A stretch of DNA of 64,000 bases from Bradyrhizobium betae (GTDB lineage Bacteria; Pseudomonadota; Alphaproteobacteria; Rhizobiales; Xanthobacteraceae): the NCBI RefSeq assembly GCF_004123905.1, contig NZ_MZXW01000022.1, positions 186,001 through 250,000 of the forward strand. The letters run 5' to 3'. Under the pieces are notes generated by a model. It saw only the letters and a list, made by a program, of their open reading frames with translations, was not told where the DNA came from and made no database searches. How positions within the stretch are numbered: position 1 is the stretch's first letter; the number at the start of each line of letters is the position of its first letter. Of the stretch, positions 1 to 7,981 are shown piece after piece. Made by a program: the position numbers and the translations under genes.

Positions 1-34
1 CTGAACCGAGCAAAAGGCTCTTAACCAACTTCAT
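1..34 (-). CDS. Porin, first 11 codons only (cut by window edge)
   Basis: The reverse strand starts at an ATG at 34 and reads MKLVKSLLLGS before the window ends. A strong Shine-Dalgarno (GGAGGT, about 37-43) lies just upstream. This basic-then-leucine-rich start matches the signal peptide that opens the porins (Omp2b/RopA type) abundant in Bradyrhizobium, which form trimeric outer-membrane channels. Only the signal peptide is visible, so the porin identity is an inference from a very characteristic N-terminus. Its promoter should lie in the following few hundred bases. Confidence 0.6.
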   Translation of the reverse strand, partial: MKLVKSLLLGS

Positions 35-609
35 GTTAAACCTCCAAGTTTGCTCTATAGGGAAGGTTCCGGATCCGCTGGGTGAAACACCCTAAGGTTG
101 GTTCCCTTGTCCCTTAACTCACCGCTTAGTCGCTTCGCGCCTTCGGACACACCCGCTGAACGCGAGGGACTTAAGCGAACCACCTAAAACGGGACGACCT
201 CAGGATGCCCCCCTCCGTCGCTCAGTCACAATTACCGAACGTCTTTGCACACACAACAAGAGAACACTCCGAAACGGGCCAATGAAGCTTGTTTTCCGAC
301 GGGTGTTGCACAAATAACACGCAGATGTGATCGGAGCGCGCCTGTAACATGCTGTTTATATTCACCTTTTTAGGACGGTTCCATCTGCCGCCAAAATTCC
401 CCATCTGAGGCGCCCAAGATGAGACCACGCTGTGAAGCGGCTTCAACGCGCTCGAATCGTGGAATCAGAAGGAGACTCAAGGAGAAGCACGGGCTCCCCT
501 TCGCGGCTCTTTTGCTTGGCGCTGGCGCAGTTACGGCGACGCTCAAGGCCGCGCGGCGAAGACTCTTTATGAATGGCGGGGATATCGGGATCGGGGCCAG
601 CAGCCAGGC
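35..609. other. Intergenic stretch upstream of the porin gene
   Basis: Apart from the porin ribosome binding site at 37-43, I see no convincing gene. Reading frames exist on both strands, but their translations are not protein-like or continue into antisense of tRNA sequence. The stretch probably holds the porin leader and promoter; I could not identify the -35/-10 boxes with confidence. Confidence 0.4.
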
Positions 610-641
610 TGGCGGAGACCAAGGGATTCGAACGCTCGATA
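610..641 (-). other. Inverted partial copy of a tRNA-Ser 3' end
   Basis: Read on the minus strand, this 32-base stretch begins TATCGAG, contains the T-loop core GTTCGAATCCC and ends TCTCCGCCA. It matches the 3' end of the intact tRNA-Ser at 799-830 in about 28 of 32 positions but lies in the opposite orientation. The 5' two thirds of a tRNA are absent and one T-stem pair is mismatched, so it is not a functional tRNA. Such 3' fragments are typical scars of attachment sites used by integrative elements. Confidence 0.65.
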
Positions 642-737
642 GGCCCTCTGCCACAAAAAATCGCTGGGAATATTCGAGCGCAAACACACGGTTACAAATT
701 GACCGGCCCAAGCAAATAGATGCATAAGGCTCGCACC

Positions 738-830
738 GGAGAGGTGGCCGAGTGGCTGAAGGCAACGCTTTGCTAAAGCGTCATACGGTCTCAAGCTGTA
801 TCGAGGGTTCGAATCCCTCCCTCTCCGCCA
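738..830 (+). tRNA. tRNA-Ser (anticodon GCU)
   Basis: A complete class II tRNA with encoded CCA. The acceptor 5' strand GGAGAG (738-743) pairs with CTCTCC (821-826), followed by discriminator G and CCA. The D-arm contains GGCCGAGTGG. The anticodon arm CGCTT-TGCTAAA-GCG exposes GCT, reading the serine codons AGC/AGU. A long variable arm, as expected for tRNA-Ser, precedes the T-arm with GGGTTCGAATCCC. The length of 93 nt is normal for this isotype. Confidence 0.97.
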
Positions 831-940
831 CCTAGCGGCAGAATCACGGACCTGCGCGTTCTTTCTCTTGAAAGCGATCGTTGGCACGTAAGCCTGGCGC
901 AAGGATCACCGCCACGGGCCCACCCCGATTCGCGCTCACC

Positions 941-1219
941 TTATATATGTGTGTCGCCTAGATGCGGGATCGCCAGATTCGCCAATGCGACGTTGAACCA
1001 GACACCGGCCTTACGGCGGCATGGAAACGTGAGAGGCAGAATGCCGGTCTTGTGTGGCCGGCCGAGTTCCAGATCGCAATCGTCGGGCGCGATCTGAATC
1101 GGCAGCCATTGACTCAGTCCAGAGCCATTCTTGTCGGGGTCGCTCATGCCGGGCGGATCCAGGTGGCGGCCCGACGCAGGAACTTGATTCAGCGCAACCA
1201 GATCACCCCGTGAAAACAC
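941..1219 (-). pseudogene. Probable decayed small gene (hypothetical protein)
   Basis: A GTG-initiated frame of 92 codons reads like protein in its first two thirds, with segments such as DPPGMSDPDKNGSGLSQW and LTFPCRRKAGVWFNV. From memory these resemble a small rhizobial protein family whose C-terminus continues as R-T-G-E-R-like sequence. Here that continuation (R-I-G-E) appears in the next frame directly after WFN, which suggests a one-base deletion near 975-985 and a spurious C-terminus. I am not certain of the family, and the frame could also be chance or an intact diverged gene. Confidence 0.35.
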
Positions 1220-1241
1220 GGGGCCGGATGCGATTCTCAGT

Positions 1242-1508
1242 TCAATGCGCGGAAACCCACGCCCTCGCCTCGCGCTGCGCGGCCGAGATCTCGGACTCCG
1301 ACATCTGCCCGGCGATTTCCTGACGCAGCGTCACGGCGTCCTTGCGGCCTTTCAGGGCGGCGAGGTTGAACCATTTATGCGCGGCGACGAGATCGACGAG
1401 GCCGGAACGGCCGCTCGCCCAATAGATGCCGCGTTCGAACAGCACGTCCGACAGCGCGCTCGCGTCGATCGGTGTCGCCGTCTCCAGATCGAAAGTACCC
1501 TGAAACAT
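1242..1508 (-). CDS. Small Sel1/TPR-like repeat protein
   Basis: This 88-residue protein has the Sel1-like repeat signature: an Ala/Gly-patterned helix pair with LFERGIYWASGRSG, then DLVAAHKWFNLAALKGRKDA, where 'AHKWFNLAA..G...A' is the diagnostic half repeat. The tail is helical (REIAGQMSESEISAAQREA). Sel1 repeats form helical scaffolds for protein contacts; at this length it holds about one and a half repeats. There is no signal peptide, so it is probably cytoplasmic. The start ATG at 1508 follows AAGGGG at a suitable distance. The gene stands alone, so its partner is unknown. Confidence 0.75.
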   Translation of the reverse strand: MFQGTFDLETATPIDASALSDVLFERGIYWASGRSGLVDLVAAHKWFNLAALKGRKDAVTLRQEIAGQMSESEISAAQREARAWVSAH

Positions 1509-2338
1509 AACGCATCCCCTTTTTCTTATGCCGCCTCGTCCCCCGAGCGCGGCTCCCGTCCGATTAACTGTTCAACTCATCCCGAAGTCTTCTTGCCCAT
1601 GCCGTTTGCCGGCTTGTTGAAGGTGATGATGGCGGGCAAATTTGAATGGCAGTTTAAGTATCGCGATGAAGCAGACGTAAACGCGGGCGCACGCGATCTG
1701 CACGCGGAATTCAAAATGCGACTGTCTTGCAGTCACTTCCGCGATTCGTCAGATTTGGTTTACCTTGGGATTTTGGGAGAACGATAACCATCGCACGCGG
1801 TGGTGCGTGCTCTGGGGCTACAATTCGTGGGAGCGGATCGCCGTCGCGACCGCACTTGCCCCTGTCATTCCCCGCGAAGGCGGGGAATCCAGTACGCCGC
1901 GGCCCATCGGTTCAACCGCAGCCGTCTCGGCGTACTGGATCGCCCGGTCGGAGCCGGGCGATAACACCGCGAATGGGGAAAGCGACGCGCGAACGTCGAA
2001 CAGACACGACGCTGCCCTCGCCTGCGCCAAGTCAGTGCAGCGCGACGTCGTCGCGGTCAGATCAGCAATGTCGGATAAGGGAATGCCGGCAATACCCCGG
2101 CCTCAAGGAACGAGGGCGTCGGCGAACACGTCAGGACCAGATTTCACATTGGCCCGAAGGCCGCTTGCGAAATTGCGGGGCTCCCTGAGGAGAACCGCAC
2201 CGAACGAAGAAAACTTGTTTCTTCTGCCGGACCGGACTTTAGCGAGCGAACCCGCGAAGAGAACGATCCGACCGTTGACCTGATGTCTCGCCGACACCCT
2301 CTATCGTCAACCAGAACCTCTAGGAGGCGCTGATGACG
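1509..2338. other. Intergenic stretch with one palindromic repeat
   Basis: Long overlapping frames occur on both strands, as expected at this GC content, but none gives a recognisable protein. The only structured content is the palindromic repeat at 1861-1970. A perfect-looking Shine-Dalgarno (TAGGAGG, about 2320) precedes an ATG at 2333, but that frame is antisense to the lysine-rich gene and was rejected. Confidence 0.4.
1861..1970. repeat. Palindromic intergenic repeat ('CCCCGCGAAGGCGGGG' family)
   Basis: The left part contains the hairpin TTCCCCGC-GAAG-GCGGGGAA followed by TCCAGTACGCCG. The right part is the inverse, CGGCGTACTGGA, followed by a second hairpin CGCCCGG...CCGGGCG. A second copy of the same architecture is at 44542-44647. 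Such nested repeats are common between genes in Bradyrhizobium and resemble REP/BIME elements. Confidence 0.75.
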
Positions 2339-2360
2339 TGCCGGCTCTCGAGGAGCCGGC
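2339..2360 (-). terminator. Stem-loop downstream of the lysine-rich peptide gene
   Basis: GCCGGCTC-TCGAG-GAGCCGGC forms a perfect 8-bp stem, about 18 bases past the stop codon at 2378. On the minus strand the hairpin is not followed by a clear U-run, so it may end transcription or protect the 3' end of the mRNA. Confidence 0.5.
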
Positions 2361-2377
2361 AACTTCAAGAAGCGAAG

Positions 2378-2476
2378 TTACTTCTTCTTGGCGACCTTGC
2401 GGGTCTTCTTCGCAGTCTTCTTCACTGCGCTCTTCGCCTTCTTCGCCTTCTTTGCCTTCTTAGCTTTCTTGGCCAT
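2378..2476 (-). CDS. 32-residue lysine/alanine-rich peptide (histone H1-like)
   Basis: From the ATG at 2476 the peptide begins MAKKAKKAKKAKKAKS and continues with AVKKTAKKTRKVAKKK. About half of the residues are lysine, and tandem KKA units recall the C-terminal tails of H1-like nucleoid proteins. GGAGGG lies 6-7 bases before the start, and a hairpin follows the stop. The frame extends upstream to 2725, but that part has no protein character. A role in binding DNA or RNA is inferred from charge alone. The large flanking non-coding regions suggest an independently transcribed mini-gene. Confidence 0.7.
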   Translation of the reverse strand: MAKKAKKAKKAKKAKSAVKKTAKKTRKVAKKK

Positions 2477-3042
2477 GTTGCCCTCCGATGTGTGAGATGG
2501 CTTAATCGCTGCATGCATTCGGGGATCGAGTGCACACTCATTCCGAATACACCAACACGACGAAAAAAACATCTTCTCACTTAAGGAAGTGTTGACGGCG
2601 CGGTGCGCGTGCGCCAGCCGCGCCTGATTTGCCGACACGCGAAGACCCGCGTCAACGATTGCAAATGCTTCTCGCAGCATTGATGTCGGCAAGCACAGCG
2701 ATTGCAAGAAAACCCTATGCAGCAAGTAATATCTTGCGCGCGCACATCACGCGCGATCAACGCGACGACGCACGCTGCAAGACAGGCGATCGCCTCGCAG
2801 AGGCGAGTCGCGGACTCTGAGTCGCGAATTTTGGCAACGAAATTATTTTCATGCTTAACGGCGGAAGCGCTCGTCGGAGCGTGTGCAAGTCGCCGATTTG
2901 CGCGAATCGCTCGACCTGCGATTCGCATGCGCACCGTGACCGCGACGGGATGAAGTTCGTCGTCGGCGATGCGTGCGCGCGTCATCTCGACGCCGCGCGA
3001 GGTGACGACGCGTTGTCCGTCACCTCGTTCGAACGCGTGAGG
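2477..3042. other. Leader/intergenic region between the lysine-rich gene and gatB
   Basis: Nothing coding is evident. The sequence is locally AT-rich at 2555-2585 and 2820-2855, unlike its surroundings, which would suit a promoter or long 5' leader for the minus-strand lysine-rich gene. No hairpin with a U-run was found directly after gatB. Confidence 0.3.
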
Positions 3043-4521
3043 CTAGATGCCGAGCTTGGACTTGAGCAGGTCGTTGACGCTCTGCGGGTTGGCCTTGCCG
3101 CCGGACGCCTTCATCACCTGGCCGACGAACCAGCCGAGCGACTGCGGCTTGTCCTTGACCTGCGCGGCCTTGTCGGGATTGGCCGCGATGATCTCGTCGA
3201 CAACCTTTTCGATCGCCGAAAGATCAGTCACCTGCTTCATGCCGCGGCTTTCGACCAGCGCGCGGGGATCGCCGCCCTCCTGCCAGGTGATCTCGAACAG
3301 ATCCTTGGCGATCTTGCCCGAGATCGTGCCCTCGCCGATCAGGTCGATGATCGCGGCAAGCTGCTCGGCGTCGACCGGAGAGCCCGTAATATCCCGGCCT
3401 TCCTTGTTGAGACGGCCGAACAGCTCGTTGATCACCCAGTTCGCCGCCATCTTGCCGTCGCGCGTGCGGTTGCCGAGCTTGTCGAGCACCGTCTCGTAGA
3501 ACACCGCGCTCTCGCGCTCGGCGACCAGCACGCTCGCATCGTATGCAGACAGGCCGAAATCGGCGACGAAGCGCGTCTTCTTCTGGTCCGGCAGCTCGGG
3601 CAGCTCTGTCTTCAGCGCGTCCACGAAGCCTTGCGAGAATTCCAGCGGCAGCAAATCCGGATCGGGGAAGTAGCGATAATCATGCGCCTCTTCCTTCGAG
3701 CGCATCGAGCGCGTCTCGCCCTTGTTGGGGTCATAGAGCCGCGTTTCCTGGTCGATCGCCCCGCCGTCCTCCAAAATCTCGATCTGGCGCCGCGCTTCGT
3801 ATTCGATCGCCTGGCCGATGAAGGTGATCGAGTTCATGTTCTTGATCTCGCAGCGGGTGCCGAGCGGCGCGCCCGGCTTGCGCACGGAGACGTTGACGTC
3901 GGCGCGCAAGGATCCCTTCTCCATGTCGCCGTCGCAGGTACCGAGATAGCGCAGGATCGAGCGCAGTTTGGTCACATAGGCCTTCGCCTGCTCGGCATCG
4001 CGGATATCAGGCTTTGACACGATCTCCATCAGCGCCACGCCGCAGCGGTTGAGATCGACAAAGGACATGGTCGGCGACTGGTCATGCAGCAACTTGCCGG
4101 CGTCCTGCTCCAGATGCAGCCGCTCGATACCGATGGTGGCCGTCTTGCCGCCGTCCAGCTCGACGACGACCTCGCCCTCGCCGACGATCGGCGATTTATA
4201 CTGGCTGATCTGATAGCCCTGCGGCGAGTCCGGATAGAAATAGTTCTTGCGGTCGAACACCGAGCGCAGATTGATCGTTGCGTTGAGGCCGAGCCCGGTC
4301 CGGACAGCCTGCCTGACGCATTCCTCGTTGATGACGGGCAGCATGCCCGGCATTGCGGCATCCACCAGCGACACGTGGCTGTTCGGCTCGCCGCCGAACG
4401 TCGTGGACGCACCTGAGAACAGTTTTGAGTTCGACGTCACCTGGGCATGGATCTCCATGCCGATGACCATCTCCCAGTCGCCGGTGGCGCCTTTAAGAAG
4501 CTTGTGCGTGGCCGTGCTCAT
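3043..4521 (-). CDS. gatB: Asp/Glu-tRNA(Asn/Gln) amidotransferase subunit B
   Basis: GatB binds mischarged Glu-tRNA(Gln) or Asp-tRNA(Asn), activates the side-chain carboxylate with ATP and accepts ammonia from GatA. The 492 residues are the usual length. Family motifs are clear: GMEIHAQ near the start, SNSKLFSG, DAAMPGMLP, DRKNYFYPDSPQGYQISQ, ADVNVSV and the C-terminal YqeY-like tRNA-binding domain ending with NPQSVNDLLKSKL. I chose ATG 4521 (MSTATHKLL); an in-frame extension to 4734 is out of character. The start overlaps the preceding small gene by 4 bases, implying translational coupling. Confidence 0.97.
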   Translation of the reverse strand: MSTATHKLLKGATGDWEMVIGMEIHAQVTSNSKLFSGASTTFGGEPNSHVSLVDAAMPGMLPVINEECVRQAVRTGLGLNATINLRSVFDRKNYFYPDSPQGYQISQYKSPIVGEGEVVVELDGGKTATIGIERLHLEQDAGKLLHDQSPTMSFVDLNRCGVALMEIVSKPDIRDAEQAKAYVTKLRSILRYLGTCDGDMEKGSLRADVNVSVRKPGAPLGTRCEIKNMNSITFIGQAIEYEARRQIEILEDGGAIDQETRLYDPNKGETRSMRSKEEAHDYRYFPDPDLLPLEFSQGFVDALKTELPELPDQKKTRFVADFGLSAYDASVLVAERESAVFYETVLDKLGNRTRDGKMAANWVINELFGRLNKEGRDITGSPVDAEQLAAIIDLIGEGTISGKIAKDLFEITWQEGGDPRALVESRGMKQVTDLSAIEKVVDEIIAANPDKAAQVKDKPQSLGWFVGQVMKASGGKANPQSVNDLLKSKLGI

Positions 4522-4820
4522 GTCGTGCTCCCGAGCAGCGTGACAGCGATCCGCTGCCACTCCGCTTCCAATGAATCTTTCGCCGCGGGCTGGCCGGCCT
4601 GGCGGTACCAGTAGCCGGCATTGCCGAGATCGCCTTCGACCCGGTGCAGATAGGCGTGCACCCAGGCCGCCTCGCGGCTGCTCTCGTCCTGAACGATCTT
4701 GTGCGCCTGATCCCAGTCGCCCTTGCCGGCCCACCAGAGGCCGGCGAGCGGCGCGTTCAGATCCGGCGCGGGCGCCGCGCCGTCGAGGCTCGCGATGAAC
4801 GCGGCGACATTCACCACCAC
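4518..4820 (-). CDS. Small hypothetical protein between gatA and gatB
   Basis: A 100-residue protein with LAGLWWAGKGDWDQAHKIVQ, REAAWVHAYLHRVEGD and AGYWYRQAGQPAA, a helical tryptophan-rich pattern resembling a degenerate TPR/Sel1 hairpin. No signal peptide or membrane segment. It starts at one of several GTG codons (4812-4820), overlapping the 3' end of gatA, and its stop overlaps the gatB start, so it is wedged into the amidotransferase operon with coupling on both sides. Function unknown; position suggests an accessory to GatCAB or simple co-expression. Confidence 0.8.
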   Translation of the reverse strand: MVVNVAAFIASLDGAAPAPDLNAPLAGLWWAGKGDWDQAHKIVQDESSREAAWVHAYLHRVEGDLGNAGYWYRQAGQPAAKDSLEAEWQRIAVTLLGSTT

Positions 4821-6292
4821 CTCGCGGGCGTGAAGCGGCCGGCGGCCTGCTCGATCACCTCGCCGAGCGAGAACAGCGTCTCCTCGTCGAACGGACGGCC
4901 GATCAGCTGAAGCCCGAGCGGCAGGCCCTGCGCGTCCTTGCCGGCGGGCACGGCGATGCCCGGCAGTCCCGCCATGTTCACGGTCACCGTAAAAATGTCG
5001 TTGAGGTACATCTCGACGGGATCCGCATCTTCGCCGCTCTTCTCACCGATGCCGAAGGCGGCCGAGGGCGTCGCCGGGGTCAGGATCGCGTCGACTCCCT
5101 TGGCGAAGCAATCTTCAAAATCCTTCTTGATCAGCGTCCGCACTTTCTGCGCGCGCAGATAATAGGCGTCGTAGTAGCCGGCCGAGAGCACATAGGTGCC
5201 GATCATGACGCGACGTCGCACCTCCGCGCCAAAACCCTCGGCACGGGTGTTCTCGTAGAGCTCGTGGATATTCTTACCCTGCTCGCGCAGGCCGTAGCGA
5301 ACGCCGTCATAGCGCGCGAGGTTTGACGACGCCTCCGCCGGCGCCACGATGTAATAGGCCGGCAGCGCGTACTTCGTGTGCGGCAGCGACACCTCGACGA
5401 GCTCGGCGCCCGCCGCCTTCAGCCACGCCGCACCCTCGCTCCAAAGTTTTTCGATCTCGGCCGGCATGCCGTCGAGACGGTACTCCTTGGGAATGCCGAT
5501 CCTCTTGCCCTTCACCGACTTGCCGATCGCGGCCTCGTAATCCGGCACGGGAATGTCGACCGAGGTCGTGTCCTTCGGATCGTGGCCCGCCATCGAGCGC
5601 AGCAGCATCGCGCTGTCGCGCACGCTGCGCGCGATCGGACCGGCCTGGTCGAGCGAGGAGGCAAACGCGACGATGCCCCAGCGCGAACAGCGGCCATAGG
5701 TCGGCTTGATGCCGACGGTCGCGGTGAACGCCGCCGGCTGACGGATCGAGCCGCCGGTATCGGTCGCGGTCGCGCCCATGCACAGCAGCGCCGCCACGGC
5801 CGAGGCCGAGCCGCCGGACGAGCCGCCCGGCACCAGCGTCGTGTTGGAGCCGTCGCGACGCCAAGGATTGGCCACGGGACCGAAGCACGAAGTCTCGTTG
5901 GCCGAGCCCATCGCGAACTCGTCATTGTTGAGCTTGCCCAGCATCACCGCGCCGTCGCGCCACAGCTGCGAGGTGATGGTGGACTCGTAGGTCGGCACGA
6001 AATTGCCCAGGATCTTCGAGCACGCCGTGGTGCGCACGCCCTTGGTGGCAAAGAGATCCTTGATGCCGAGCGGGATGCCGGCGAGCGGGCCGCCCTCACC
6101 CTTGGCGATCTTCTCGTCCACGGCCTTCGCCATGTCGCGCGCCCGATCCGGCGTCTCCATCACGAAGGCATTGAGCACGCGCGCTTTCTCGATCGCGCTC
6201 AGATGCGCGTCGGTCAGCTCGAGTGACGTGAAAGTCTTGTCGGCGAGACCCTTGCGGGCCTCGGCGAGCGTCAGCGATGTCAAATCAGTCAT
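4811..6292 (-). CDS. gatA: Asp/Glu-tRNA(Asn/Gln) amidotransferase subunit A
   Basis: GatA hydrolyses glutamine to supply ammonia for GatB. The 493-residue protein has the full amidase signature: Lys78 in GIPLGIKD, cis-Ser158 in GGSSGGSAS and nucleophile Ser182 in DTGGSIRQPA, forming the Ser-cisSer-Lys triad. The N-terminal helix (SLTLAEARKGL) is typical of GatA. The start ATG overlaps the stop of the preceding 71-residue gene by 4 bases, and the stop lies within the start region of the next small gene. Alphaproteobacteria without GlnRS and/or AsnRS depend on this enzyme. Confidence 0.97.
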   Translation of the reverse strand: MTDLTSLTLAEARKGLADKTFTSLELTDAHLSAIEKARVLNAFVMETPDRARDMAKAVDEKIAKGEGGPLAGIPLGIKDLFATKGVRTTACSKILGNFVPTYESTITSQLWRDGAVMLGKLNNDEFAMGSANETSCFGPVANPWRRDGSNTTLVPGGSSGGSASAVAALLCMGATATDTGGSIRQPAAFTATVGIKPTYGRCSRWGIVAFASSLDQAGPIARSVRDSAMLLRSMAGHDPKDTTSVDIPVPDYEAAIGKSVKGKRIGIPKEYRLDGMPAEIEKLWSEGAAWLKAAGAELVEVSLPHTKYALPAYYIVAPAEASSNLARYDGVRYGLREQGKNIHELYENTRAEGFGAEVRRRVMIGTYVLSAGYYDAYYLRAQKVRTLIKKDFEDCFAKGVDAILTPATPSAAFGIGEKSGEDADPVEMYLNDIFTVTVNMAGLPGIAVPAGKDAQGLPLGLQLIGRPFDEETLFSLGEVIEQAAGRFTPARWW

Positions 6293-6504
6293 TTATTGAT
6301 CGGGCTGCAGAAAAACGGGGACAGGGTCTTGTCGTTGGCCGGGTCGTCTTTTTTCTTGGCGGCGGCATTCGCGGCGGCCTCGATCTCGTCGAGCACGGCA
6401 TTGACGGCGACATTGGGATCGGCGGCCTTGCCCTGCCGCTCCATCTTGTCGAGATAATTCATGTAGGCCTGATAGGCCTTCTCATCGTCGCAAAGCATGC
6501 ACAT
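6289..6504 (-). CDS. Small CxxC protein between gatC and gatA
   Basis: A 71-residue protein starting MCMLCDDEKAYQAYMNYLD, with an N-terminal C-x-x-C, a charged helical middle, an Ala/Lys stretch (AAANAAAKKKDD) and a second Cys near the C-terminus (FFCSPINK). The CxxC could bind a metal or be redox active, but with only three Cys this is open. It ends inside the gatA start codon (4-base overlap) and begins 18 bases after gatC, so it belongs to the gat operon. I do not recognise a named family. Confidence 0.8.
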   Translation of the reverse strand: MCMLCDDEKAYQAYMNYLDKMERQGKAADPNVAVNAVLDEIEAAANAAAKKKDDPANDKTLSPFFCSPINK

Positions 6505-6522
6505 CGGGCGGCGTCCTGAAAA

Positions 6523-6810
6523 TTACTCGACGACCTTGGGCACCAGGAAGAAGTGACCTTCGGTCGCAGGCGCGTTGGCAACGATATCGTCGGCGATCTC
6601 GCCGTCATCGACCACGTCCAGCCGCTTCTTCATCTGCATCGGGGTGACCGAGGTCATGGGCTCCACGCCCTCGACATTGACCTCCGAGAGCTGCTCGACA
6701 AAGGCGAGCATGGCGTTGAGCTCGCCCTGCAGATGCGGAACCTCACCCTCGGAAACCGCAATGCGCGCCAGATGCGCGATGCGGCGGACGGTAGCGGCGT
6801 CGACGGACAT
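6523..6810 (-). CDS. gatC: Asp/Glu-tRNA(Asn/Gln) amidotransferase subunit C
   Basis: GatC is the small clamp that wraps around GatA and GatB and stabilises the complex. The 95-residue product from ATG 6810 (MSVDAATVRRIAHLARIAV) shows all landmarks: the N-terminal helix VRRIAHLARI, the helix LNAMLAFVEQL, the loop VEGVEPMTSV and the C-terminal FFLVPKVVE. It is first in the operon gatC-orf71-gatA-orf100-gatB, reading leftwards. The region upstream of 6810 contains TATATAA just before the start; no certain promoter was assigned. Confidence 0.95.
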   Translation of the reverse strand: MSVDAATVRRIAHLARIAVSEGEVPHLQGELNAMLAFVEQLSEVNVEGVEPMTSVTPMQMKKRLDVVDDGEIADDIVANAPATEGHFFLVPKVVE

Positions 6811-6887
6811 TATATAAGGCCTCTCACGGCAAAATCTAACTGCCGTATAGCAGAGGCCGCTTTTGCGCCGCAACCGGCGCTTCCTGC

Positions 6888-7964
6888 CTATCCAGCGAGG
6901 GCTTTCATGCGGGCCAGGGCCGATTTGGCAAAATCCCGGGTCAATTCGGCCGCGGGGACCTCGCGGCCGAGGGCAATGGCCTGCCCCGCCCAGAGATTGG
7001 TGAAATCCACCCTGCCCTGCTTTTCGGCGGCCGCCTTGAGCGGCACCAGCGCGGTCGCCGCATGGGGAAATGGCGGCGCGTCCGGTGAGATCGGGCCGGC
7101 CTCGCGCATCAGGCGGTTCTGGACACCGCGCGCCGGGCGCCCGGTCATGACGTTGGTGATGACGGTGGAATCGTCCCGCGCCTCAGCGAGCGCCTTGCGG
7201 CCGCCGGCACTGACCTTGGACTCCGGACAGCGCAGATAGGCGCTGCCGATCTGCACGCCGGAAGCGCCGAGCGCGAAGGCTGCGGCAATGCCGCGCCCGT
7301 CGGCGATGCCACCGGCCGCGATGACCGGCACCTTCACCGCATCGACGACCTGCGGCACCAGCGCAAACGTGCCGGGTTGCTCGGAGATCTTGTCGGTCAG
7401 GAACATGCCGCGATGGCCGCCCGCCTCTACGCCTTGCGCAATGACGGCGTCGACGCCGTGCTGCTCGAGCCAAACCGCTTCCTTGACCGTCGTCGCGGAC
7501 GAGATGACGAGGCAGCCGGCCGCCTTGACGCGCTTGAGCAGCGATGCGTCAGGCAGGCCGAAATGAAAGCTGACGATTTCCGGCTTCAGCTCCTCGACGA
7601 CCTCGCAGAAAGACGCATCGAACGGCGCGCGGTTCGCAGCGTTGATCGGCGCGGCGGGATCGAGACCATGCTCGGTGTAATAACCCGCGAGCCTCTGCTT
7701 CCAGCGCGCCTCGGCTTCGGCTGTGAGGTCGACCGGCGTGTGGCAGAAGAAATTCATGTTCACCGGCGCCTTCACGCGCTGGCGAATGATGTTGACCTGC
7801 TCGCGCGCCTTCTCCGGCGACAGCATCGCGCTCGGCAGCGAGCCGAGCCCGCCGCCCTCTGCGACGGCGATCACCAGCTCGGCATCCATCACGCCGGCCA
7901 TCGGCGCCAGCACGATCGGGAATTCGGTCTTGAAGAGATCGATCAGTCGACGGTCAGGCCACAT
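6888..7964 (-). CDS. Nitronate monooxygenase / 2-nitropropane dioxygenase family, copy 1
   Basis: An FMN-dependent TIM-barrel enzyme of 358 residues that oxidises alkyl nitronates (or propionate-3-nitronate) to carbonyl compounds and nitrite. Visible marks are the N-terminal PIVLAPMAGV, the AQGVEAGGHRG motif of the phosphate-binding region, VIAAGGIADGRG and GASGVQIGSAYL. It lies 17 bases downstream of a paralogue on the same strand, so the two are probably co-transcribed. Substrate range cannot be told from sequence, and some family members act on other substrates. Confidence 0.88.
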   Translation of the reverse strand: MWPDRRLIDLFKTEFPIVLAPMAGVMDAELVIAVAEGGGLGSLPSAMLSPEKAREQVNIIRQRVKAPVNMNFFCHTPVDLTAEAEARWKQRLAGYYTEHGLDPAAPINAANRAPFDASFCEVVEELKPEIVSFHFGLPDASLLKRVKAAGCLVISSATTVKEAVWLEQHGVDAVIAQGVEAGGHRGMFLTDKISEQPGTFALVPQVVDAVKVPVIAAGGIADGRGIAAAFALGASGVQIGSAYLRCPESKVSAGGRKALAEARDDSTVITNVMTGRPARGVQNRLMREAGPISPDAPPFPHAATALVPLKAAAEKQGRVDFTNLWAGQAIALGREVPAAELTRDFAKSALARMKALAG

Positions 7965-7981
7965 GGGTTTTCTCTTTTGGT

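Noticed and set aside
419..727. 102-codon plus-strand frame containing GIRTLDRPSATKN
   Set aside because: The apparent motif comes from the antisense of the tRNA-Ser 3' fragment at 610-641; the rest has no protein character.
567..902. Long minus-strand frame across the tRNA-Ser with RGRDSNPR-like sequence
   Set aside because: This is the well-known false protein produced by reading the antisense of a tRNA-Ser gene; the RNA gene explains it.
2333..2584. Plus-strand frame with a perfect Shine-Dalgarno, leucine-rich product
   Set aside because: It is exactly antisense to the Lys/Ala-rich gene; the Leu/Ser-rich composition is the mirror of AAG/GCN codons, so the ribosome site is probably coincidental.
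2851..4017. 388-codon plus-strand frame opposite gatB
   Set aside because: Shadow of gatB codon structure in a GC-rich genome; rich in Arg/Leu/Asp with no motif.
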